Positions 10,438-20,351 of a DNA stretch of 64,000 nt are shown in pieces. Every line of letters starts with the position of its first letter. The first letter of the stretch is position 1. The stretch is from Amylostereum areolatum (lineage: Eukaryota; Basidiomycota; Agaricomycetes; Russulales; Stereaceae). The notes below the pieces were generated by a model. The model ran no database searches. It was given only the letters and a program-made list of their open reading frames with translations, and was not told where the DNA came from. Location of the stretch: positions 124,001-188,000 of the forward strand of contig SAXG01000049.1 of the NCBI GenBank assembly GCA_012932865.1, given 5' to 3'. The translations under genes were made by a program, and so were the position numbers.

Positions 10438-11869
10438 ATGGACCCTTTCGACATTCCCAGCTCCCCCATCCTTTCTGCATCGTCCCCCGCTGACGATGAG
10501 CCAGATGAGCCTCCCCATTTGGATGGCGACTCCACTGACGAGGTCACCACGTCACGCCGGTTTTCGCCCGTCGACCCCACTCCCTCGCCCTCTCCGCCTC
10601 GTCAAATTTCGGGACAGCACAGCCTGAGCTCGACTCCTCTGAAGCGAACTCGTGACACTTCACAGTATGCTCTGGCCGTTGGTCGCCAGCTGAAGTTGAA
10701 GAAAGGTGACCAGGACGCTCTCAATGTCTTTGCCAAGGTTCGCATTTTCCACTTATTCCTCCTCGCCCCCCAGTTCTGTTCTGTCATTAACCTCTCCTTC
10801 CCACACAATCATTTTCAGCTCGAGATCCCCGAGCAGCTCACATGGCTCGGCGCGCGCGCGCTCAAACACGAGGCGCAGCTGTCCACGCTGCAGCCCCCCG
10901 ACGCTATGTTTGTCATGAGCAAGGCTCTTGAGGCAAGTCCCAAGTCCTGCACTCAAGAATTTACCTCTCAGAGCCCGTTAAACAGAGCAAGATCGACCAC
11001 TTCGCATTCGTCACGGTGCTCTCCCCGGATTTGTCCGCATATACCCTCAACAACATCCCGCACAAGATTATTTTGGTAAGGCATCCATCCCCTCTCGCTT
11101 TCTGCCTGCTAAATTCACTCTAGGACTTGATTGATCGCCACCCCGAGTGGGGCATGCCACCAGAGGTGAAGACCGTCAAGCACCAATACGACGTTGTGGT
11201 CAAACGCGTCAACACGAAGCTGACCGAACGCCGCTACGACCTTAAGAAAGTGGTAAGGATATTGTTTGCACGTTCTCTGTGGTCATGACTGACCATACCG
11301 CAGATTTTATCGACGCTACCGACAACCGACGGGGCCTCCGCGCTCGCTTCTCTGTCGAACACTCAACGGCCCAAGAGCACAGATGTTGTCGACGTGTGCC
11401 GCGCCCTCGTATCCAAAGGCCGGAAAACCACGCTCGAAATCTCGGTGCCGATGCTCGTGCGCGTGGCTTTCCTGGTGCGTTTATTTCTTCAGCAAAGTAT
11501 CCCGTTATCTCACTGTCGCCGTGGTCCCCTCAGCGCGACACTTTGGTCAGAAACCCGAGCACCAATACTTTCTGGGAGATTGTTGACCGTCGTTTGGCGG
11601 ATTTGCGCGAGCGGTTCAAGGACAACCCTCCGGGATTAAGCAGGTGTGTGTGCGTCCATGAGAATGCATTGTGTGTACTTATGCTATGCTCTAGACGCTT
11701 TGGAAAGGTGCTGGAGTTGGACCGCAAAACGTACGGTAGCCTCACTGAGGCCGACATCAACGCTTTCTCTGGGGTGCATACGAGCGACGACCAGATCGAA
11801 GTCGACGCCGCCGCCACTGCCGCCATTTCTCCCGCAAGTGTAATTGAATCTGGAGAGACCGAACCCTAG
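10438..11869 (+). CDS. Companion gene of unknown function (366 aa, 7 exons)
   Basis: Exons 10438-10737, 10819-10932, 10974-11075, 11124-11252, 11304-11474, 11534-11643 and 11695-11869 join into one open frame of 366 residues. The second intron (10933-10973, 41 nt) would use a GC-AG pair; all others are GT-AG. The first ~75 residues are Pro/Ser/Asp-rich and probably disordered; the rest looks helical and ends with an acidic, Ala-rich tail. I recognise no catalytic or DNA-binding motif. The gene is transcribed away from the 1297-aa gene from a shared 122-bp promoter, and from memory similar short proteins also occur as expanded families in Agaricomycetes, so the two may form one functional or mobile unit. 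The start MDPFDIPSS was chosen over an upstream in-frame ATG at 10321, which would place the start almost on top of the other gene's ATG. Confidence 0.7.
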
Positions 11870-13906
11870 TCATCGTGAAGTTTGAACAGTTCCTTCATTG
11901 TCTTTGGCCCGCTTCCCTCACCTTAATATCTCTTACATTATCTGTGTATAGTTGCATTGCAGTCTCGACATTTGGCCCCTCTCAGCCATGTCCCTCATTT
12001 GTCTTTTACTGTACCCCATGTTTAATGCTTAATACAATCATATTCTGCCGTGAAATACACCCTGTTTGAGCCCCCAACTGATCTCAATTTCTCATGAGTG
12101 CGAGACTGAGCAGAGGGTCTTGGAGACATCAGCAATCATGTCGGAGGGAGACCTTTGCGGTGAATGCCCAGCCCTCAGCTCTCAGACACCACTGGTCTCA
12201 GTCAGGATCTCAGAATGATAGTGCCCAGGCTCTCCGAAACGTAACCGACGCGGTTATCCCGCCCAGGGACGGCTCGTACGGCTCTGGGAAAATATATGTA
12301 TTCGTCTCTGTGTGATATCTATCTGAGGCCAGATGGTCTTGGGCCCAGATCCTCCGGATAACGCCGGCCAAGTCTCAATTTGAGATCCTCCAGGAATGGC
12401 GGTGTACGGCGGCCGCGTATGTCGGAGCGTGGGCTGCGTCGATGAGGAGGAGCTTGGGACTTGCAGCGCACCGACCGACGAGCCCTGACTCAAAAAATGT
12501 CGATTGGACAGCGATCGCGCACATACATACCATGTCTCGCCGATCGACTCCGTGATCACGACTGGTGGGAATATGAGTACTTGAGTGCTTCCGAACGAGC
12601 GTCGAGCGGCCCTCGCAAGAGTAAGTAAGTACCCGCCTCGGCCCGCCGCGTGAACGCCACTGATGTACTTGGATTTATGCAGCGAATGCACAGATGCCTT
12701 CAACCACGTCCCAGAACCGTGCAAACGCTCTTCCTCATAACCACCCACGAGGCAAGTGCTTCAACGAGCATGTCATTCAATGCCGTCCGAACACCGGCAG
12801 CAAACTTATGTGACTAACTAACAAAATAAAAACAGGATCGGACAGCGTTCAACACCCCCCCTCCGTGCGCTGACGCAACCCGAACCCTGACAGACACTGA
12901 CAGGAAGCCTGTCCTGACGAAGAAACGGTGTAAGTACAATGGGTATACCGCCGCCGCCGCACAACGCACCCTAACGCACCCCGATAAGTACCCCGATATT
13001 TTCCTCCTTCAAGCCGCCCCGCGACCGCGCTGGCCAGAGCTCTGGCGAAATACAGATCCCATCGCCCGACAATTGCATGTCATATGCCGGTGAGTGTACG
13101 CATCATCCCCGAGCACGCTAGCTGCATCCGCATCCGAACATACCTCCCACCACGCCGGACCGCCCGCATTGCGAATGCCGGCGGTAGGAGTCGAAAGCAT
13201 CGATGAACCTTGTAACGGGCCTAACGGCAAGTAAAAGCAAAAGCAAAAGTAACGGGACCCGCGAAGACCGGCGCCGACCTCGTTCCCCGCGACTCCGGTC
13301 GACGCCAGTAGCTTGGGACCGGAATACGAACGATCGTCCCAGACACTGCACACTCCAGGCCCTCCAGGTCCAGCGGGAGCGTGCAGGGGGGAGCGAGTCC
13401 GACGGGCGTGCCGGTCTGGTCGTGCGTAGGATAAGTAAGTGTACCGTGCTCCGAGAACGTCCTCGGCATCGCTGACGCAGATTCCGCGCCGTTCCGTCCG
13501 TCCACCTCGCTCTGCTGGCCCGCGCTGCCTTTGAAAGCCCTTGAGGCGGAGGACTCATGATCATGTCCGCCCCTGGGATCATTGACGGCCAATATCCCTA
13601 TTCCCAAGAACGCCCGAGGGCCGGCTGGTGGTGCTTCACTGCTTTCAGCGTGTGGGGCTACGCGCTACATAGTAGGGTGGTAAGCCACTGCGCGCACGCA
13701 TCCGCGGGGCCAGCCTGAAAGCGTATACACAACGTAGACCGTACCGCGAACGACACGCGCAGACAACTCCAACGCGCGCGCGTTGCGTCCCAAGCAGCTG
13801 CAGAAGCGTGGCACCCACGCGCGCACACGTACGCCGCCCGACGAGATCGATCTGCCGTCTACCGTCTAGTACAGTACTCACCCACACCTTGGCCGCAAGT
13901 ACTGCC
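11870..13906. other. Intergenic region without a recognisable gene
   Basis: About 2 kb between the 366-aa gene and the first TIR element. Short ORFs are present on both strands but none shows recognisable motifs, splice-compatible continuation or codon bias, and GC rises toward 13.9 kb. Several short GTAAGTA-like strings occur (for example near 12608, 12930 and 13430). The last 8 bp, GTACTGCC (13899-13906), is one half of a target-site duplication. Confidence 0.6.
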
Positions 13907-14833
13907 AGGACCCCTGAAAATGGGGGGGGAGGCCGGATCACTATCCGAGGAAATTTTGAGGATTTTGGTCTAAAATTTCAGATTTTTATCCGATGAAAAT
14001 GGCCGGAATCTGTGGAGGCCAGATTTTTTGTCCAATGATGGCAGGGCCGGAGAAGGCAAGGCCGGATTTTTTTCCCAATGATCCCATGGCCGGTCGGCGA
14101 AATTTTTGTATATTAGGGCCCTGATCTGTGACTGTCTTCGGTCAGTTTCGGCAATACTAACAGACATCATCTGCATTTGGACTGTATCTTGACACATGGA
14201 GTGGGACGGCATGTTGCAAAGTGGATGAGGTGGATGATGCAGTGGGCAGGATGCATTTTCAAAGCTACCGCCCTGACATCCATTGATCTCGAAGATAACA
14301 CTCCGAAAGACGACCTTCTCACCCAGCAATGCATCCTTTCTTGCATCATCCCACCCACGATGCGAGCTAATCAGCACCACGTGAAGCTCGATTCCGAGTC
14401 GTTCGCAGTTTTCGACAGGCTTCAACGCCATGCGGCGCAGTGGCTGTGCTGAAGGCTGCCGTTACGGAGCTGGGATGTCTGCGTCAGTCTCAAATTAAGG
14501 AGGCACCACCCGATGATGAGTAGTGCATTGTACGCGACAGCCGTTAGCCTGTTCAGAGGCTTAATCTATAGAATCCGAGGAGAATTAGGGGTTTTTGAGG
14601 CCAGATGTGACAATCCAAGGAAATTTTGGCATTTTAGAGGCCAGATGTGGTGATCCGACGAAATTTTGGCTTTCTGGAGGCCAGATCACGCATCCAATGA
14701 AAATCGACATTTTTTGAGAAAAAAACAGATTTTATCCGATGAAAATACAAAAAAAAATTGAAAATAATCCTATGGTCTAAGCCTCCAAAACGAAAATTTT
14801 GATCCGGCCTCCCCCCCCATTTTCAGGGGTCCT
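13907..14833. mobile_element. Non-autonomous TIR transposon copy 1 (hAT-like, 927 bp)
   Basis: The element starts AGGACCCCTGAAAATGGGG and ends with the inverted counterpart CCCCATTTTCAGGGGTCCT; the terminal repeats extend through the shared GGCCGGATCA block. Three imperfect 40-bp tandem units, each starting GAGGCCAGAT, lie just inside the right end (14597-14636, 14637-14676, 14677-14716) and may be subterminal transposase-binding sites. There is no transposase; a 91-codon ORF (14177-14452) is the only notable frame and is identical in copy 2. Target duplications of 8 bp, the length typical of hAT elements, are seen once ends are paired correctly with copy 2. This copy also preserves the empty site of the gypsy insertion found in copy 2 (around 14540-14560). 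Confidence 0.9.
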
Positions 14834-15437
14834 GTCGAGGCGCGCCGATCGTGTTGTGCTACTAAGTAAGCAAGGACTCGGAATCCGGGGGCGGGCGGGG
14901 GTATCATAAGTATATCAAGCTTCAAGTACTCATCATCGGGAGAGGGGGATCTGATGTCGACTGTTGGCACGAGCCCCCGCGTCCATCCCGAGGTTGCGCG
15001 CGCGCGCTGGTTTGAGTGTCGACATCGGGCGGCGGCCGCGGGCGACGCGATCGGGAGAGGGAGGGGGAGGCCCGTCATTGTCGCTGTGGGTGTGTCACGG
15101 TTCGCCCTTTTGCTCCGCTTTTTCCTTGCTTTCTCGCGCTATCTGATCTCACACCTGTGGATCAATCCCCTTTGATGGCATCGCTGATGTACCCCTTGGT
15201 CTGTGCACATCCCCTCCCTAGTATATATAGCTGGCCTGCATGTATCTAGTTCCTTAGTCTTTCCTCCTAGTCTTTACCGGCTTAGAGTGCAATGTACTGT
15301 TCTCCCTTTGTTCCCTGATTCCCCCTTCCTCTGAGCCACTGCCTGTGTCGCGACTTAGAAGGCTATTGGATGCATTCCTTAGTCGGTCGTTCTTGACAGG
15401 GTGGGCCGGTGCCTTGCTGGTAGGCGTGTGGCAGTAC
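14834..15437. other. 604-bp segment inverted between two TIR elements
   Basis: The 8 bp left of TIR copy 1 (GTACTGCC, 13899-13906) match the reverse complement of the 8 bp left of copy 2 (GGCAGTAC, 15430-15437). Likewise the 8 bp right of copy 1 (GTCGAGGC, 14834-14841) match the reverse complement of the 8 bp right of copy 2 (GCCTCGAC, 23859-23866). Neither copy has matching flanks as it stands, but both gain perfect 8-bp duplications if this segment is flipped. The segment therefore was inverted by recombination between the two inverted copies. It contains a solo LTR and no recognisable gene. Confidence 0.88.
15093..15398 (+). repeat. Solo LTR of a different LTR retrotransposon (306 bp)
   Basis: The segment begins TGTCACGG and ends TTCTTGACA, with terminal TGTCA/TGACA inverted repeats, and is flanked on both sides by the 5-bp direct repeat GGGTG (15088-15092 and 15399-15403). 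A TATATATA-type box lies near 15221-15228 followed by pyrimidine-rich sequence, as in an LTR promoter. It shares no extended similarity with the 457-bp gypsy LTRs, so it marks a second LTR family reduced to a solo LTR by LTR-LTR recombination. The strand given follows the TATA box. Confidence 0.75.
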
Positions 15438-15726
15438 AGGACCCCTGAAAATGGGGGGGGAGGCCGGATCAAAATTTTCGTTTTGGAGGCTTAGACCATA
15501 GGATTATTTTCAATTTTTTTTGTATTTTCATCGGATAAAATCTGTTTTTTTCTCAAAAAATGTCGATTTTCATTGGATGCGTGATCTGGCCTCCAGAAAG
15601 CCAAAATTTCGTCGGATCACCACATCTGGCCTCTAAAATGCCAAAATTTCCTTGGATTGTCACATCTGGCCTCAAAAACCCCTAATTCTCCTCGGATTCT
15701 ATAGATTAAGCCTCTGAACAGGCTAA

Positions 15727-16183
15727 TGTCAGCAACGACTAGTGCAACAGCACCAAGTTACGACAAAGCTGACAGAGGAAGAGGACGACAGAGGGGAGCC
15801 GATCAGACACGGCGACAGACAAGGGAAAGCAAGCAAAGTCGGTAGAATTGACTAGCTCGAGATAAGGAATATGTACAGCGAGAGCGAGCCTTATATACAC
15901 AAGAGGAGAGAGACTTAGGTAAGCAACCAATACACGGCGATCAGTAAGCAGACCAAGTATAAGTAAGCAGTCGTATGTAAAAGAGCACAGCATGAGTCAG
16001 TATCGTACAGCATGAGTCAAGAGAAAGGAGTCAGACCCGGACCGAGATGAGTCACGTGGGTCCGGGCGGGATATAGATGAGCCGGGTCCGGGCCAAGGTG
16101 GAGCCGGACCGGTGATAAGTCGATAAGTCCTAAAGCGTGTAACCGATGTAAAGTAAAAATAAAATTATAGACCGTTCATGACA
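15727..16183 (-). repeat. 3' LTR of gypsy copy 2 (457 bp)
   Basis: Same 457-bp LTR as in copy 1, read on the minus strand (TGTCATGAAC to GTTGCTGACA). The pol stop codon lies 8 bp inside it. It differs from the 5' LTR at position 15746. Confidence 0.96.
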
Positions 16184-19100
16184 TCACCCCTTCCTTAGAT
16201 TCGACGTCCTCGTCGTAATCAGATCCAGTTTCTTCCTCCGACAGGAGTTTCCAACGATTAAGGCGTGCAGGTTTCGGGGCACCCGGATGTTCACGGTGGA
16301 AGTCGTCAATGCGTTTCTTGGCATTCTGGAGATTGGTGAGAGGCTCCCAAGTATTGTCATTGTCTGGGTAGCCTTTCCATTTGACGAGGTACTTGAAGCC
16401 GCGACCAACCTTCTTGGAGTCTATGATCTTTTCGACCTCATAGACTTCCTCTCCTTGGACTAACTCTGGCGGTGGAGGTGTAGGTGCTTTCTGATTGTCA
16501 AAGGCGGGACCGTTGTGTGGAGATAGGAGGGACTCGTTGAAGACCGGATGTTTTCGTGACCAGGATGTAGGGAGGCGAAGCTTGTAAGCCGATGCTCCGA
16601 CTTTTTCCAGGATTTCGAAAGGACCAAAGCGCTTGTCATCTAGCTTTTGCATAGGACGTGCCGTTTTGATTACGGTTTGGCCATCTCTGGTCTTGGCTTC
16701 CAGCCAGACGAAGTCGCCAATTTTGTAATTTATTGGTTCGTCCTTCTTGCGATCGTAAAAGCGCTTTTGATCGTCCTGTGCTGCCTTTAGCGCAGAGCGG
16801 GCTTCCTCATAGATGTCTCGCATGCGTTGTGCAAACTCGTTCGCCGATGGGTTGTCTGTCTCACGTCGAGGGTTTGTCCCCAGGTAGAGTTCCCGACCAT
16901 AGTTGGCAAAGTTGGGAGACATCCCAATCGAACTATGGACCATGTTGTTGAGTGCAGTCATGGCAAGTGGGAGGTAACGTGTCCAATTGTCCTGTCGTTG
17001 ATTGACGAAGATGCGAAGGTAGTTTTCCATGGTCATGTTGGAGCGTTCGGTCTGTCCGTCCGTCTGAGGGTGATACGCCGTGGACGGGTTCCCTTCAATG
17101 CCTAACAGTTGGAACAATGCTGTGGTGAATTTGGAGACAAACACGCTGCCACGGTCGCTGACGATCTTTCTAGGAATTCCATGATGGGGGACCACCTCGC
17201 GTAGGTACTCGAAGGCGAGTTCGTCCTCCGTTAGGTCTTTGGTCGTGGCCCAGAATACAACCTGCTTGGTACCCATGCAGTTCACATTGCAGATGGCGTC
17301 TTTTCCATCCGAGACTGGGAGCGGCATGACAAAGTCGATGGATACATGCTCCCAAGGCGCTTGTGGCGGGTCATGTGGGTGGAGTGGAGCGGCAATGCGA
17401 TCATGTCTAATCTTGGTACGTTGGCAGGTCTCACATCCTTCAACATATTTCCGGACATCGTCTCTAATGGCAGGCCACCAGTAGTTGCGCGTGATGAGCT
17501 CATGGGTCTTGTATCGTCCTGGGTGACCGACAAGCGGGCCGTCATGATGAGCTTGGATGATGTCTGCACGGAGTCCTTTGTCTCTTGGGACATAGAGTCT
17601 GTGTTGCCAGGTGATCGTTCCATCTGCGTGTTCCAGCCATCCCTTCACTTTGAGTGCTAAGGCGCGTTCTACTGCATGGTCTCGGAGTAAGGTAGCCTCC
17701 TGAATCCGCTCAATGAAGACATTGTCAGGTCCATTGGTTATAATTCCTGCATGGTTGAGGGCACGAAAGAGTTCTGGTTTCAGGAGGACAATGTTTTCAT
17801 TGTCTTTCTCCCCCTTCTCAAGGCCCGCTAGTCGGGAAATAGCATCGGGTTTACCCATTGTTTTGCCAGGCTTGTGGAGTAGCGTACAATGATACTCTTG
17901 TAGCTCCGTTAACCATCGTGCTTGTCTCCGATTTAGCTTCTGCGCCTTGCGGAAGTACGTGAGATTGCGATGATCCGACCAGATTTCAAACTCCTGTCGT
18001 GCCCCCATGAGGTATTGTCTCCATTCCTCTAGCGCCGTCATGATAGCCAGTAATTCCTTGTCATAAATCTCATAGTTCCTCTCAGCTTCGCTGAGGGACT
18101 TTGAGAGGAAGGCGACCGGGTGCCATTTGCCATTGTCCTGTTGTTGCGAAAGTACCGCGCCCGTGGCATAGTCAGAGGAGTCCGCCTCGACACGGAACTG
18201 TCCATCGTCTGTAGGGATTGCTAGAACTGGCTGCGATGTTATACGTCGCTTGAGTTCCTCAAAAGCCTCCTGCTGTGGGGTGTCCCAGACCCATTCCGTC
18301 TTCCCAGTGAGTTTAGTCATTGGGTGAGCAATGCCACTGAAGTCCTTGATAAAGCGACGGTAGAAGTTGCAAAAGCCCAAAAATGATTGAAGTTGTTTCT
18401 TCGTTTTGGGGGCTGGCCAATTGGTGATTGCCGCGACCTTTGCTGGATCCATGCGAACCCTTCCTCCGCCGACAATCATGCCCAGGTATTCGATTTCTGC
18501 CTTCTCAAACTCGCACTTTTCTGGCTTCAGATAGAGTTTGTTTTCTCGCAGGATCCGAAGGACCTCCTTGACTATTCGACGATGTTCTTCTAGCGTATGT
18601 GTGAAGATGAGGATGTCGTCCAAATAGACGACCACGACTCCTTGGTGGATCAAGTCTTTGAACAGGTCATTCATCATGGCTTGGAATGTAGACGGGGAGT
18701 TGGTGAGTCCGAAGAACATGACCGTAGGCTCGTAGAGACCTTTGTTCGTGCGGAATGCAGCTTTCCACTCGTCCCCTTCTTTAATCCGAACATTGTTGTA
18801 CCCCCATCGGACATCGAGCTTGGTAAAGTGCCGTGCTCCTTTAAGTTTGTCAACCAACTCTTGGATGAGCGGGAGCGGGTAACGGTTCTTTATTGTCATC
18901 TCATTGAGCTTTCGATAGTCCTGCACAGGACGTAGCGAGCCGTCTTTTTTCTTGATGAAGAAGAATGGGGAGGCCATGGGTGATTTGGACGGTTGAATCC
19001 GGCCAGATCTCAGGTTCTCTTCCAGAAAGGCGTCCAGTTGCTTCTGCTCGTCCAATGTGAGGGGGTAAACTTTGCAATCAACCGGTTTGAAGTTAGGAGT

Positions 19101-20351
19101 GAGCTCAATGGCGTGGTCCCATGGGCGTCGCTCAGGGAGCTTGTCGAAGTCGTCTTTGTCAAAGATGTCCTTGAATTTGTGGTACGCCGTTGGGACTCGC
19201 TCAGAGAAGGTCTGTTCCTTTTTCTTAGCGTGCTCTTCAATTGCAATGTCCGATGCATGGGTCCGGATGTGGTATGTCGCTTTGTAGCCATCCCAGTCGA
19301 AAGCAAACAGCTGCTCGTCCTTTTCCATGTGGACTGGCTCTTCCTCCTCCTCTTCATCCTCATCGATATTGAGGAGGGGAGGGGGACGAGAGCAGCTGAT
19401 AGGGCATCGGTCAAATTCAATTGACCCGGATTTCCAGTCGATGTGAGGGTTGTGCTTCTTTAGCCACTCATGTCCAATGAAAAGGTCCGTATCTCCTAGA
19501 TTGGAGACCACCAGGTCAATGTTTTCTTCATGGTCTTGAATATTTAGGCGAAGTGTGACATATTCCGTAATGGGACCTCCTGTGTTGAGAGTGCCGTCTG
19601 CATTTCGTACTGGGATTGGGCGAGCAGTCCGTCGCGTGGGGATGTGATTTTCCTGCACAAACTTCGTGTTGATACACGAGCCAGTGCAACCACTGTCCAG
19701 GAGTGCGAGAGCTTTGACAATGCGTTTGGAATCTACCACCAGTTGTGTGGGAATGACCGTTTGTTCCTTGGTGCTGGCGGAGCGTATGAACTGCATAGGA
19801 GTGGCGAGCTCTAGTAGAGCTTGACATGCTAACTCGTCTCCCATGCCAGTTATTTCCTTGATGGCTTCATAAGTAGCCTCGTCACGGCGTCGGTGGTGTG
19901 TCCAGATGCGAAGGATTGCAATTGCACTTTCGGGTTTGTCTTCCCTTAAGCGACGAAGCGTCCATTGAGCCGTTCCAGGTGCCATATAACATGATTTGGG
20001 CGCCGTGCCCCTTCCATCGCACGGCGTTGTCCCTGACTTCACAGGGTCCATATCCAAAACCGAGTCCGTATCCAAAGCCGTATCCAAAACTGAAGCCGAA
20101 ACCGAAGCCATATCCAAAGCCGAAGGCTCACAAATCGAGGCCTGAGTATCTAAAATAACAACGGGACGCGTGCCCGTACCGATAGAGTCCGTAAGAGAAG
20201 TCATAATGGGGATATCCCCCGTAGTAGTACAGTCCGAATCAACAATGCGCATATGTAAACGAGAACCAGGCCACCGAGGCGCCACAAAACCAGACGAGCG
20301 AGAAACAGAAACTTGGGCTTCAGATGCCGTGTACATCGTCAGCCCCCTCAA
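16176..20351 (-). CDS. pol: Pol polyprotein with C-terminal chromodomain, copy 2
   Basis: An open 1391-codon frame nearly identical to copy 1; differences I can see are His/Arg, Ile/Met and Thr/Ile near the N-terminus, Ala/Val before the protease-RT linker, and Glu/Lys upstream of the reverse transcriptase. The domain order is protease (LLDSGCTG), reverse transcriptase (YLDD), RNase H, integrase (HHCC plus DDE core) and chromodomain. The frame opens at a TTG immediately after the slippery heptamer, so it is expected to be made as a Gag-Pol fusion. Catalytic motifs are all present, which suggests a potentially active element. Confidence 0.95.
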   Translation of the reverse strand: MRGLTMYTASEAQVSVSRSSGFVAPRWPGSRLHMRIVDSDCTTTGDIPIMTSLTDSIGTGTRPVVILDTQASICEPSALDMASVSASVLDTALDTDSVLDMDPVKSGTTPCDGRGTAPKSCYMAPGTAQWTLRRLREDKPESAIAILRIWTHHRRRDEATYEAIKEITGMGDELACQALLELATPMQFIRSASTKEQTVIPTQLVVDSKRIVKALALLDSGCTGSCINTKFVQENHIPTRRTARPIPVRNADGTLNTGGPITEYVTLRLNIQDHEENIDLVVSNLGDTDLFIGHEWLKKHNPHIDWKSGSIEFDRCPISCSRPPPLLNIDEDEEEEEEPVHMEKDEQLFAFDWDGYKATYHIRTHASDIAIEEHAKKKEQTFSERVPTAYHKFKDIFDKDDFDKLPERRPWDHAIELTPNFKPVDCKVYPLTLDEQKQLDAFLEENLRSGRIQPSKSPMASPFFFIKKKDGSLRPVQDYRKLNEMTIKNRYPLPLIQELVDKLKGARHFTKLDVRWGYNNVRIKEGDEWKAAFRTNKGLYEPTVMFFGLTNSPSTFQAMMNDLFKDLIHQGVVVVYLDDILIFTHTLEEHRRIVKEVLRILRENKLYLKPEKCEFEKAEIEYLGMIVGGGRVRMDPAKVAAITNWPAPKTKKQLQSFLGFCNFYRRFIKDFSGIAHPMTKLTGKTEWVWDTPQQEAFEELKRRITSQPVLAIPTDDGQFRVEADSSDYATGAVLSQQQDNGKWHPVAFLSKSLSEAERNYEIYDKELLAIMTALEEWRQYLMGARQEFEIWSDHRNLTYFRKAQKLNRRQARWLTELQEYHCTLLHKPGKTMGKPDAISRLAGLEKGEKDNENIVLLKPELFRALNHAGIITNGPDNVFIERIQEATLLRDHAVERALALKVKGWLEHADGTITWQHRLYVPRDKGLRADIIQAHHDGPLVGHPGRYKTHELITRNYWWPAIRDDVRKYVEGCETCQRTKIRHDRIAAPLHPHDPPQAPWEHVSIDFVMPLPVSDGKDAICNVNCMGTKQVVFWATTKDLTEDELAFEYLREVVPHHGIPRKIVSDRGSVFVSKFTTALFQLLGIEGNPSTAYHPQTDGQTERSNMTMENYLRIFVNQRQDNWTRYLPLAMTALNNMVHSSIGMSPNFANYGRELYLGTNPRRETDNPSANEFAQRMRDIYEEARSALKAAQDDQKRFYDRKKDEPINYKIGDFVWLEAKTRDGQTVIKTARPMQKLDDKRFGPFEILEKVGASAYKLRLPTSWSRKHPVFNESLLSPHNGPAFDNQKAPTPPPPELVQGEEVYEVEKIIDSKKVGRGFKYLVKWKGYPDNDNTWEPLTNLQNAKKRIDDFHREHPGAPKPARLNRWKLLSEEETGSDYDEDVESKEGVMS

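Noticed and set aside
13899..14841. Reading TIR copy 1 as a simple insertion without target duplication
   Set aside because: Pairing flanks across both copies gives two perfect 8-bp duplications, which is far better explained by inversion than by loss of duplications.
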